A DNA stretch of 64,000 nt from Mesorhizobium sp. B4-1-3 (GTDB lineage Bacteria; Pseudomonadota; Alphaproteobacteria; Rhizobiales; Rhizobiaceae): positions 62,001 to 126,000 of the forward strand of contig NZ_VFTG01000017.1 of NCBI RefSeq assembly GCF_006439355.1. Direction: 5' to 3'. Below the pieces are notes generated by a model. The model searched no databases, was not told the origin of the DNA, and worked only from the letters and a program-made list of their open reading frames with translations. Positions 34,982 to 42,944 of the stretch are shown in pieces (position 1 is the first letter of the stretch; each line of letters starts with the position of its first letter). The position numbers and the translations under genes were made by a program.

Positions 34982-35018
34982 TGACGCCATCGCATTGCAA
35001 CGTACCGGTCAGTAACAT
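34958..35018. promoter_or_regulatory. Perfect 19-bp inverted repeat, probable TetR operator
   Basis: ATGTTACTGACCGGTACGT at 34958-34976 is the exact reverse complement of 35000-35018, 23 bases away. Each arm contains the palindrome ACCGGT inside TACTGACCGGTACGTA-like symmetry, the style of AcrR-type operators. The right arm covers the ATG of the MFS gene and the left arm covers its probable promoter spacer. Confidence 0.75.
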
Positions 35019-36300
35019 GATAGCCCAGTCCCGTCCGTTTGGCCAGCGCTACGCATTCGTCGTCGTTGCCGTCATTTTCCTCTGCCTGCTGATCGCGGCC
35101 GGGCTTCGCTCCGCACCCTCGGTGATGATGGTGCCGCTGGAGAAAAGCTTCGGCTGGCACCGCGACGTGACGTCCTGGGCCGCCAGCATCGGCATCCTGC
35201 TCTACGGTCTGACAGGGCCGTTCGCGGCAGCGCTGATGGAGCGCATCGGCCTGCGACGCACGCTGCTCGGCGCGCTGCTGGTGATGTCGGGATCTACCGC
35301 GCTCAGCCTGTTCATGACGCAGCCCTGGCATCTTTTCATCACCTGGGGCATCTTTTCCGGTATCGGCTCCGGCGCGGTGGCGAGCGTGCTCGGCGCCACG
35401 ATCGTCAACCGCTGGTTCAAGACCAATCGCGGCCTGGTGATGGGCCTGATGTCGGCCTCCAGCGCCACCGGCATGCTGGTGTTCCTGCCGGTGATCGCTG
35501 CGCTGGCGCAGGCCGGCGGCTGGCAGCCCGTGGCGATTGCGGTCGCCGTCGCCACCGCGGCGCTGATACCGTTCGTCTATCTGCTGGTGCCGGAGCGCCC
35601 CGCCTCGATCGGCCAGGTGCGCTTCGGCGCAGATGCCAAGGACGTGCCCCCGGTATCGCCTGCCTCGCAGGGCAATTTCCTGGCGCATACGGTGAACACG
35701 CTGCGCCGCGCGGCGGGCACACGGGTGTTCTGGTATCTCTTTGCCACCTTCTTCGTCTGCGGCTTCACCACCAACGGCCTCGTTGGCACGCATCTCATCG
35801 CCTTCTGTGGCGATATGGGCATCGGCGAGGTGCAGGCGGCTGGCCTTTTGTCCATGATGGGCATTTTCGACCTGATCGGCACGACGCTGTCCGGCTGGCT
35901 CACCGACCGTTTCGATCCGCGCAAGCTGCTCGGCGTCTATTATGCGGTGCGCGGCTTGTCGCTGATTTACCTGCCCTATTCCGGCTTCTCGGCGACCAGC
36001 CTGATCATCTTCGCCGTGCTCTACGGGCTCGACTGGATCGCCACCGTGCCGCCGACGCTCAGGCTTGCCAACGAAGCCTTCGGCGATCGCAGCGGGCCGA
36101 TCGTGTTCGGCTGGATCGTCGCCGGCCACCAGATAGGCGCGGCGGCGGCCGCCGCCTTCGGCGGGACGATGCGCGAGCTGCAGGGCAATTACGAGCTGGC
36201 GTTCCTGATTGCGGGCATGACCGGCATCGCGGCGGCTTGTATTTCGCTCTTGATCAACACGAGCAAGCCGGCCTTCGAGCCGGAGCCGCAGATGGTCTAA
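35017..36300 (+). CDS. MFS transporter, 12-helix (monocarboxylate/oxalate-formate-like)
   Basis: 427 residues from MIAQSRPFGQRYAFVVVAVI. Twelve hydrophobic segments with a central loop near residues 190-225 are visible. Typical stretches are EKSFGWHRDVTSWAASIGIL, GIFSGIGSGAVASVLGATIV and SGWLTDRFDPRKLLGVYYAV. The pattern is that of the MCT/OFA branch, suggesting transport of an organic anion, but the substrate is unknown. Longer frames upstream overlap the divergent TetR gene and are rejected. The start codon lies inside the operator-like repeat, so repression may act at the start of transcription and translation. Confidence 0.9.
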   Translation: MIAQSRPFGQRYAFVVVAVIFLCLLIAAGLRSAPSVMMVPLEKSFGWHRDVTSWAASIGILLYGLTGPFAAALMERIGLRRTLLGALLVMSGSTALSLFMTQPWHLFITWGIFSGIGSGAVASVLGATIVNRWFKTNRGLVMGLMSASSATGMLVFLPVIAALAQAGGWQPVAIAVAVATAALIPFVYLLVPERPASIGQVRFGADAKDVPPVSPASQGNFLAHTVNTLRRAAGTRVFWYLFATFFVCGFTTNGLVGTHLIAFCGDMGIGEVQAAGLLSMMGIFDLIGTTLSGWLTDRFDPRKLLGVYYAVRGLSLIYLPYSGFSATSLIIFAVLYGLDWIATVPPTLRLANEAFGDRSGPIVFGWIVAGHQIGAAAAAAFGGTMRELQGNYELAFLIAGMTGIAAACISLLINTSKPAFEPEPQMV

Positions 36301-36335
36301 GCTGCCAATCTCCCCACGAGGGGGGATCAGCAGTT
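36301..36335. repeat. Fragment of family E repeat
   Basis: GCTGCCAATCTCCCC followed by a GGGGGG block matches part of the element at 38021-38172. It begins directly after the MFS stop codon. Confidence 0.6.
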
Positions 36336-36342
36336 TTGTCGA

Positions 36343-36360
36343 CTGTTATCAAAACTTCAT
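36343..36360 (+). promoter_or_regulatory. Possible Pho box upstream of phoD
   Basis: CTGTTAT-CAAA-ACTTCAT fits the 7-4-7 spacing of a PhoB box, matching about 6 and 4 of 7 positions of CTGTCAT in the two halves. It lies 72 bases upstream of the PhoD start, a plausible place for phosphate-starvation activation. Confidence 0.35.
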
Positions 36361-36431
36361 GGTTCCGATATGCGCCTGAAACATTGAGGCGAGAGCTTGG
36401 CGGTCCCGTTCAACGCCATCCGGAGACAGCC

Positions 36432-38006
36432 ATGAACAAGCTCTCATTGACTCGCCGCGCCTTCGTCACGTCCGCAAGTGCTGCCGGTCTTCTCGGCGCC
36501 TCCGGTCTGGCCTTGCCCTATTACTCGCGCGCCAGCCAACGCCCGACCTTCACGCATGGCGTCCAGTCCGGCGATGTCGATGCGACCTCCGGCATGGTCT
36601 GGACCCGTACCGACCGCCCGGCGCGCGTGATGTATGAAGTGTCGACTACTGAAAGCTTCGCCAATGCCACGCGGCTGGCTGCGCTCGATACTTCGCCGGC
36701 CAACGACCATACGGTGAAGCGGCTGCTCACCGATCTCGCCTCGGACCAGGACATCTTCTACCGCATGACTGCCGCCGATCTTTCCGACATCAATGCCGTC
36801 TCAGAGCCGATCGTCGGCCGCTTCCGCACGGCGCCGTCGTCCAAGCGCGACGTGCGCTTCGCCTGGTCGGGCGACACCGCCGGCCAGGGTTGGGGCATCG
36901 ACGAGACCGGCATGAAGACCTACTCGACCATCGCCAAGCACACGCCGGACTTCTTCCTGCATTCGGGCGACACGATCTATGCCGACGGCGCGTTGAAGGA
37001 CGAGGTCGACCTGCCCGGCGGCGGCAAGTGGAAGAACGTCGTCATGCTCGACGGCAAGCGCAAAGTTGCCGAGACGCTGGACGAATACCGCGACCAGTGG
37101 AAGTACAACATGATGGACAAGCACGTGCTTGCCCTCTCCGCCATCTGCCCGACCTTCTACCAGTGGGACGACCACGAGGTGCTGAACAACTGGTCGGACT
37201 CGAAGGATCTCAGCAAGGACGACCGCTACAAAGAGAAATCCATCCATGTGCTGGCGGCACGCGCCGCGCGCGCCTTCCATGAGATGACCACCATCCGCTA
37301 CGAGCCGGCCGAGCCGGGCCGCGTCTACCGCAAGATCTCACACGGGCCGCTGCTCGACGTGTTTTTCCTCGACATGCGCTCCTATCGCGGCCCCAACGGC
37401 GCCAATCTGGACGAAACGCTGACGCCGAAGTCGCGCATGATCGGCGAGGAGCAGTCCAAGTGGCTGAAGCGCGAGCTGGCCAATTCCAGGGCGACCTGGA
37501 AGATTATCGCCGCCGACATGCCGCTCAGCCTGGTCGTCTGGGACGACGCGGCGAAGAAGGTCGGCTTCGAAGCGGTGTCGAACAACGACAACGGCAAGCC
37601 GAAGGGCCGCGAGCTCGAATTCGCCGACGTGCTGCGCTTCATCAAGAATGCCGGCATCACCAACACGGTGTGGCTCACCGCCGACGTGCATTACACGGCG
37701 GCGCATTACTACAACCCCGACAAGGCGCAGTTCCAGGATTTCAACCCGTTCTGGGAATTCGTCTCCGGCCCGATCCATGCTGGCACGTTCGGACCCAACG
37801 ACCTCGACATGACCTTCGGGCCGGAGCTGAAATTCATCAAGGCGCCGACTACCGAGCAGGGCCAGAACCTGCCGCCGTCGGCCGGCCTGCAGTTTTTCGG
37901 GCTGGTCGACATTTCCGGCGCGACGGAGCAGTTGACCGTGCGGCTGATGGATCGCGACGACAACGAGCTTTACAAGGTGACGTTGGATCCGGTGCTGTCC
38001 GCGTAA
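36432..38006 (+). CDS. phoD: Alkaline phosphatase D family protein (PhoD), Tat-exported
   Basis: 524 residues from ATG 36432. The N-terminus (SLTRRAFVTSASAAGLLGAS) is a twin-arginine signal. The PhoD N-terminal domain (FTHGVQSGDVDATSGMVWTR) precedes the metallophosphatase core. Metal-ligand regions visible are FAWSGDTAGQGWG, FFLHSGDTIYADG, YQWDDHEVLNNW and WLTADVHYTAAHYYNP. The enzyme hydrolyses phosphate esters in the periplasm, often with Ca2+ and Fe3+. A frame starting further upstream lacks the Tat motif at its start and is not used. A possible Pho box lies upstream. Confidence 0.93.
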   Translation: MNKLSLTRRAFVTSASAAGLLGASGLALPYYSRASQRPTFTHGVQSGDVDATSGMVWTRTDRPARVMYEVSTTESFANATRLAALDTSPANDHTVKRLLTDLASDQDIFYRMTAADLSDINAVSEPIVGRFRTAPSSKRDVRFAWSGDTAGQGWGIDETGMKTYSTIAKHTPDFFLHSGDTIYADGALKDEVDLPGGGKWKNVVMLDGKRKVAETLDEYRDQWKYNMMDKHVLALSAICPTFYQWDDHEVLNNWSDSKDLSKDDRYKEKSIHVLAARAARAFHEMTTIRYEPAEPGRVYRKISHGPLLDVFFLDMRSYRGPNGANLDETLTPKSRMIGEEQSKWLKRELANSRATWKIIAADMPLSLVVWDDAAKKVGFEAVSNNDNGKPKGRELEFADVLRFIKNAGITNTVWLTADVHYTAAHYYNPDKAQFQDFNPFWEFVSGPIHAGTFGPNDLDMTFGPELKFIKAPTTEQGQNLPPSAGLQFFGLVDISGATEQLTVRLMDRDDNELYKVTLDPVLSA

Positions 38007-38020
38007 GGGTCGGCGCGAGG

Positions 38021-38172
38021 CACCCCCCCTCTGTCCTGCCGGACATCTCCCCCGCAAGGGGGGAGATTGGCAGCTTCGACGCTACCGCTCGTCAGCGCTG
38101 GGGATTGGCAAAGCCGACGCGACATCTAACCCCTTGCGGGGGAGATGTCCGGAAGGCCAGAGGGGGGTGTGC
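38021..38172. repeat. Large inverted-repeat element, family E
   Basis: The left part (CACCCCCCCTCTGTCCTGCC, then GGACATCTCCCCCGCAAGGG) and the right part (CCCCTTGCGGGGGAGATGTC, then CGGAAGGCCAGAGGGGGGTG) are near-exact inverted copies about 60 bases apart. The central stretch contains GGCAGCTTCGACGCT and CAGCGCTGGGGATTGGCAAAG. It lies just after the phoD stop and before the stop of the small exported protein, so it may also help end transcription from both sides. Confidence 0.8.
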
Positions 38173-38206
38173 CGGAATGCTACGCTTGAGGATTGCTGCG
38201 CGACGA

Positions 38207-38494
38207 TCAATCCGGATAGCAAGCCCGTGGAACGTTGGGCCATACCGCGGTGTCGCAATTGGCGTCCTTCTGGCGCTGCTTGAAGGCGGCGCTGACCGGG
38301 CCGGTGACGATCGGGTCGACGCCGTCAGGGGCGTCGGCGAACATCTGCTGCGCGGTCCTGGGATCGGGCGGCTGGATGGAACTGCTCTCTCGCAGAGCCG
38401 TCGCCGACTGCGCAACACCGGCCGCAAGCAGCAACCCAAGCGCCGCCCACGCAAAAACCGGACGCAATCTGGACATCTGATCGCTCATGAACAT
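38207..38494 (-). CDS. Small exported protein of unknown function
   Basis: 95 residues; a start two codons later (ATG 38488) is equally possible. A signal peptide (RPVFAWAALGLLLAAGVAQS) is followed by a short mature part with two cysteines (DANCDTAVWPNVPRACYPD). No family is recognised. It is expressed divergently from typA and has a possible ribosome site GAGGGG some distance upstream. Confidence 0.65.
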   Translation of the reverse strand: MFMSDQMSRLRPVFAWAALGLLLAAGVAQSATALRESSSIQPPDPRTAQQMFADAPDGVDPIVTGPVSAAFKQRQKDANCDTAVWPNVPRACYPD

Positions 38495-38691
38495 CGAACT
38501 GCCCGGCCCCTCAAAGGTTCCGCCTTGGTTAACAGAATCATTTCACACCAAGACGTTTAAGAATCAGTGACCATGTATTTGGGGCCGGGCCTCCCCTTTC
38601 GCAATTGCGAAAAACCCTGTATGAGCCGCGCAACCGAAAAAGGCGGCGCTTCTTAAGCCTGCTGCCTGCAACGTTCCCGAGACCAGACAAA

Positions 38692-40521
38692 ATGAACCTC
38701 CGCAATATCGCGATCATCGCGCACGTCGACCATGGCAAAACCACGCTTGTCGACCAGCTCCTGAAACAGTCCGGCGCCTTCCGCGACAACCAGCGCGTCG
38801 CCGAACGCGCCATGGATTCCAACGACCTCGAAAAAGAGCGCGGCATCACCATCCTGGCCAAGGCTACCTCGGTCGACTGGCACGGCACCCGCATCAACAT
38901 CGTCGACACGCCCGGGCACGCCGATTTCGGCGGCGAGGTCGAGCGCATCCTGTCGATGGTGGATTCGGCGATCGTGCTCGTCGACGCCGCCGAAGGCCCG
39001 ATGCCGCAGACCAAATTCGTCGTCGGCAAGGCGCTGAAAGTGGGCCTGCGCCCGATCGTCGTCATCAACAAGATCGACCGCCCGGACGCCCGGCATATCG
39101 AAGTGGTCAACGAGGTGTTCGACCTCTTCGCCGCGCTCGACGCCACCGACGAGCAGCTCGATTTCCCGATCCTCTACGGTTCGGGCCGCGACGGCTGGGT
39201 CTCTGAAAATCCGGAAGGCCCGAAAGACCAGGGTCTCGCGCCGCTATTCGATCTCGTCGTCAAGCATGTGCCGGCGCCGACGGTCCATCCCGGCCCGTTC
39301 CGCATGATCGGCACCATCCTCGAGGCCGACCCCTTCCTCGGCCGCATCATCACCGGCCGCATCGAGTCCGGCACGCTGAAGGCCAACCAGGCTGTCAAGG
39401 TGCTGCACCATGACGGCACGCAGATCGAGACCGGCCGCATCTCGAAAATCCTCGCCTTCCGGGGCCTCGAGCGCCAGCCGATCGACGAAGCCCAGGCAGG
39501 CGACATCGTAGCCATCGCCGGCCTGTCGAAAGGCACCGTCGCCGATACTTTCTGCGATCCGGCGGTGAGCGAGCCGCTGCATGCGCAACCGATCGACCCG
39601 CCGACGGTCACCATGTCCTTCCTCGTCAATGACAGCCCGCTTGCCGGCACCGAGGGCGACAAGGTGACCAGCCGGGTCATCCGCGACCGCCTGCTGCGCG
39701 AGGCCGAGGGCAATGTCGCGCTGAAGATCGAGGAATCGGCGGAGAAGGACTCCTTCTTCGTGTCCGGCCGCGGCGAATTGCAGCTCGCGGTGCTGATCGA
39801 GACGATGCGCCGCGAGGGTTTCGAGCTTGCCGTGTCGCGTCCGCGCGTCGTCATGCAGAAGGGCGAGGACGGCCAGCTGCTGGAGCCGGTCGAGGAAGTC
39901 GTCGTCGATGTCGACGAGGAGCATGCCGGCGTCGTCGTGCAGAAGATGTCGGAGCGCAAGGCCGAGATGGTCGAGCTGCGCCCTTCCGGCGGCAACCGCC
40001 AGCGCCTTGTCTTCCATGCGCCGACACGCGGCCTGATCGGCTACCAGTCGGAGCTGTTGACCGACACGCGCGGCACCGCCGTGATGAACCGGCTGTTCTT
40101 CGCTTATGAGCCCTATAAGGGCGAGCTGCCCGGCCGCACCAATGGCGTGCTGATCTCCAACGAGCAGGGCGAGTCGGTCGCTTACGCCATGTGGAACCTC
40201 GAAGACCGCGGCCCGATGATCATCGATCCGGGCGTCAAGGTCTATCAGGGCATGATCATCGGCATCCACTCCAGAGACAACGACCTCGAAGTGAACGTGC
40301 TCAAGGGCAAGAAGCTCACCAACATCCGCGCCGCCGGCAAGGACGAAGCGGTGAAGCTGACGCCGCCGATCCGCATGACGCTGGAGCGGGCGCTGGCCTG
40401 GATCCAGGACGACGAGCTGGTCGAGGTGACGCCGAAGACCATCCGGCTCCGCAAGCTTTATCTCGACCCGAACGAGCGCAAGCGTTCCGAGAAGGCCGCC
40501 AAGGTTATGGGCGCGGCGTAA
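38692..40521 (+). CDS. typA: Ribosome-associated translational GTPase TypA/BipA
   Basis: 609 residues from MNLRNIAIIAHVDHGKTTLV. The G motifs are G1 AHVDHGKTT, G2/switch I ERAMDSNDLEKERGITI, G3 DTPGHADFGGE and G4 NKIDRPDAR. The EF-G-like domains and the BipA-specific C-terminal domain (NIRAAGKDEAVKLTPPIRMT) follow. It binds the 70S ribosome and helps growth or ribosome assembly under stress or cold. A longer upstream frame has no family similarity. A good terminator follows at 40543-40566. Confidence 0.96.
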   Translation: MNLRNIAIIAHVDHGKTTLVDQLLKQSGAFRDNQRVAERAMDSNDLEKERGITILAKATSVDWHGTRINIVDTPGHADFGGEVERILSMVDSAIVLVDAAEGPMPQTKFVVGKALKVGLRPIVVINKIDRPDARHIEVVNEVFDLFAALDATDEQLDFPILYGSGRDGWVSENPEGPKDQGLAPLFDLVVKHVPAPTVHPGPFRMIGTILEADPFLGRIITGRIESGTLKANQAVKVLHHDGTQIETGRISKILAFRGLERQPIDEAQAGDIVAIAGLSKGTVADTFCDPAVSEPLHAQPIDPPTVTMSFLVNDSPLAGTEGDKVTSRVIRDRLLREAEGNVALKIEESAEKDSFFVSGRGELQLAVLIETMRREGFELAVSRPRVVMQKGEDGQLLEPVEEVVVDVDEEHAGVVVQKMSERKAEMVELRPSGGNRQRLVFHAPTRGLIGYQSELLTDTRGTAVMNRLFFAYEPYKGELPGRTNGVLISNEQGESVAYAMWNLEDRGPMIIDPGVKVYQGMIIGIHSRDNDLEVNVLKGKKLTNIRAAGKDEAVKLTPPIRMTLERALAWIQDDELVEVTPKTIRLRKLYLDPNERKRSEKAAKVMGAA

Positions 40522-40542
40522 GCTGTCAGCCATGGGTTCAAT

Positions 40543-40566
40543 GAGGGGGCGTCGGCTCCCTCTTTT
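40543..40566 (+). terminator. Intrinsic terminator of typA
   Basis: GAGGGGGC-GTCG-GCTCCCTC forms an eight-pair stem (one G-U pair) with a tetraloop. TTTTCGTTTT follows. It begins 21 bases after the typA stop codon. Confidence 0.8.
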
Positions 40567-40570
40567 CGTT

Positions 40571-41194
40571 TTAGCGGCACGCGGCCGACAGGATATTGTT
40601 GCAGTCAGCCTCGCCGTTCAGATCGATGTGCAACGCCAAGCCATCGCGAACTGGCTTGCGCAAGGCCCTGGCGCCGTCAGGTTCGACGGTCAGTCGCCTT
40701 CGTTCGTCCAGGGCTTGAAGCCTTGATCGCGAAAGGCCGAGCTCGCCGGCAAGCAGGCGATCCAGCCGCAGGGACGTCACGGCGTCGAGCCGAAGCTCAA
40801 GCGAAAGTGCCGTCGCACTTGCCGGCCTGCCGTCCGGCAATTCTTTTCGGACTGTGACGTCGGGAAATTCCTCGATACGGCTGATCCGGCCCTTGAGCGC
40901 CACGGCATCAAACGCATGGCGTCGCACCAGCGCCGGATCGTTGTCTTCGAACGTCGCAAGCAGCGCCGGCTCGATGTCGCGCCGGTTGCAACGCTCCAGG
41001 ATCGTGCGGTTCCAGGAATTATCACAATCGACGCAACGATAGATCAGCCAAACGTCGATGCGCTTGCCGTTGGCGTTGACGCGGAATTTTTCGCCGCATC
41101 GATAGGGTTTCACGCCGCCGCAGCGGTTGCAGTTGATGAGAGGTCGTGGCGCAATTGCGGGCGCGATCGTCCAGCGGACGCGCAAGGTAGACAT
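40571..41194 (-). CDS. DUF1062 domain-containing protein
   Basis: 207 residues. The N-terminal half carries two Cys pairs typical of a zinc-binding site (INCNRCGGVKPYRCGEKFRV and YRCVDCDNSWNR), then a Trp/Tyr-rich stretch. The C-terminal half has a helix-rich, RNA-binding-like character (LRLDRLLAGELGLSRSRLQA, similar in flavour to S4-type helices). The family is known but its function is not. It is convergent with typA and shares the terminator region. Confidence 0.8.
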   Translation of the reverse strand: MSTLRVRWTIAPAIAPRPLINCNRCGGVKPYRCGEKFRVNANGKRIDVWLIYRCVDCDNSWNRTILERCNRRDIEPALLATFEDNDPALVRRHAFDAVALKGRISRIEEFPDVTVRKELPDGRPASATALSLELRLDAVTSLRLDRLLAGELGLSRSRLQALDERRRLTVEPDGARALRKPVRDGLALHIDLNGEADCNNILSAACR

Positions 41195-41619
41195 GCCGGT
41201 AGGCCCTTCCCGCTGGGAAGTCCGTCAGGCCGGCGATGTCGAGTTGCCCGTGCGGGCACGGCGTGGCGAAACACTGCGTTGGTGGTACAGGCGTCGGTGC
41301 GGCACGCGCACGACAGCGACTCAGCAATGCCAAACTGGTCTCGAACCGCCGCCTGAAGAACACATCAAGTTGAGCAGACGTGCCAATGGCTGCGCCTGCG
41401 GTGCATTCGGGGGAGTTGACGAGACCGGCGGTTACTGAGGCAAAGTGATGCTCGAATGATGTCGGGGCGGGTCTTCTAGCTAAGGCTGAAGGGGACGGCA
41501 AGAGCAGCAATAGCCGGCGCTGGCAGCTATTGTCTCGTGCTCAACAATCGCGTCTGCTGGGCGTGCCAAATCCAATCCGATCGGCTATCTTTTCTTTCTA
41601 TCCTATAGGAAGCGCCCCC
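41195..41619. other. 425-base divergent spacer with a hairpin
   Basis: This spacer lies between the DUF1062 gene (leftward) and the LysE gene (rightward). The only clear structure is CAATAGC (41508-41514) pairing with GCTATTG (41526-41532), a perfect seven-base inverted repeat with an 11-base loop; it could be an operator for either gene. I see no further gene and none of the repeat families found elsewhere. Confidence 0.5.
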
Positions 41620-42231
41620 ATGCATCTCGCCTCGCTGCTGATCTTCGCCGCCGCCCTCTTCGTCGCTGCCGGCTCGCCTGGCCCGTCGATCGCGGCGCTG
41701 GTGGCGCGGGTGATCTCGAAGGGGTTCCGCGACGTCTTCCCGTTCCTGCTGGCGATGTGGATCGGTGAAGCGATCTGGCTCTCGCTTGCAGTGTTCGGAC
41801 TGGCCGTGGTGGCGCAGACCTTCCACTACGCCTTCGTCGCCGTGAAATGGGTTGGCGTCGCCTATCTCGCTTATCTGGCGTTCAAGATGTGGACGGCGCC
41901 GGTCGAGGCCAAGGAAGGCGAGATGCCGCGCGAGGATTCAGCCCTGAAACTGTTCTTTGCCGGCATGGCGGTGACGCTCGGCAACCCGAAGATCATGATG
42001 TTCTATCTGGCGCTGTTGCCGACCATCATCGACCTGGCCTCGGTGAGCGTGGTCGGCTGGGTCGAGCTGACGTTGACCATGGCCATCGTGCTGGTCGTTA
42101 TCGACCTTGCCTGGGTGCTGGCTGCTTCGCAGGCACGCCGGCTCCTGAAGAGCAAGCGCGCCATGAAGATCGCCAACCGCGTCAGCGCCACGACGATGGC
42201 GGGCGCCGCCGCTGCAGTCGCGGCGCGCTGA
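41620..42231 (+). CDS. LysE family amino-acid/metabolite exporter
   Basis: 203 residues from MHLASLLIFAAALFVAAGSP. LysE/RhtB motifs are GSPGPSIAALVARVISKGFR near residue 20 and VKWVGVAYLAYLAFKMWTAP near 75. Further blocks are FFAGMAVTLGNPKIMMFYLA and six hydrophobic segments in all. It would export an amino acid or related compound. The start follows AGGA with ten bases between. No Lrp- or LysG-type regulator is adjacent. Confidence 0.9.
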   Translation: MHLASLLIFAAALFVAAGSPGPSIAALVARVISKGFRDVFPFLLAMWIGEAIWLSLAVFGLAVVAQTFHYAFVAVKWVGVAYLAYLAFKMWTAPVEAKEGEMPREDSALKLFFAGMAVTLGNPKIMMFYLALLPTIIDLASVSVVGWVELTLTMAIVLVVIDLAWVLAASQARRLLKSKRAMKIANRVSATTMAGAAAAVAAR

Positions 42232-42252
42232 TCCAGGCTTTCCAGGCGAAGC

Positions 42253-42816
42253 CTACCGCGCCATGGCGTGATATTCGGGGTTGGGCCGCATGTCGACCGC
42301 GGCGGCCACGCGGTTCGACATGTTGAAGAAGGCGGCGGTCGAGGCGATGTCCCAGATGTCGCGATCCGAAAAGCCGGCCTGGCGCAAAGCGGCGCGGTCG
42401 GCCTCGACGATTTTAGCCGGCTCTTCGGTCAGCTTGACCGCGAATTCCAGCATGACGCGCTGGCGGTCCGACAGGTCGGCGGCGCGGAAATTCATCACCA
42501 TCATCTCGCCCAGCGCCGGCTCGCCCGACAGCTGGCGCACCGCCGCGCCATGGGCGGTCAGGCAGTAGAAGCAGTGGTTGATCGAGGAGACGACCACCGC
42601 GATCATCTCCCGCTCCAGCTTCGACAGGCCGGACTCGCCCAGCATTAGGTCGTTGTACATGTCGGTGAAGGCGCGCAGCTTCTTCTCGTCGAAGGCGTAG
42701 GCGAGAAGCACGTTTGGCACGAGGCCGAGCTTCTCCCGGCATTTGTCGAAATAGGCTTTCGTCGCTTCGCTTAGCTCCGCCTGGACAAGGTCAAGCGCGG
42801 TAATCCGGTCATTCAT
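42253..42816 (-). CDS. Peroxidase-related enzyme, AhpD/carboxymuconolactone decarboxylase fold
   Basis: 187 residues from MNDRITALDLVQAELSEATK, with AAGGAG eight bases upstream. The AhpD-type redox motif is visible as SSINHCFYCLTAHGAAVRQL (Cys-X-X-Cys plus His). The surrounding helical repeats are characteristic (VPNVLLAYAFDEKKLRAFTD at the start, IWDIASTAAFFNMSNRVAAA at the end). Such proteins reduce peroxides with a thiol partner; the physiological partner is unknown. It is convergent with the LysE gene and divergent from the glutamate dehydrogenase gene. Confidence 0.9.
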   Translation of the reverse strand: MNDRITALDLVQAELSEATKAYFDKCREKLGLVPNVLLAYAFDEKKLRAFTDMYNDLMLGESGLSKLEREMIAVVVSSINHCFYCLTAHGAAVRQLSGEPALGEMMVMNFRAADLSDRQRVMLEFAVKLTEEPAKIVEADRAALRQAGFSDRDIWDIASTAAFFNMSNRVAAAVDMRPNPEYHAMAR

Positions 42817-42944
42817 GGGTGGTTCTCCTTGCAAGGCGATGGCGTCGGTTCGAATTTTTTAATGCGTCGTCAAACCTTTGTCGCGAAACGGCGGTCATCT
42901 GCTACGATAGCCACAAAAGCATATAACGGGAGGGACTAAGCGTC

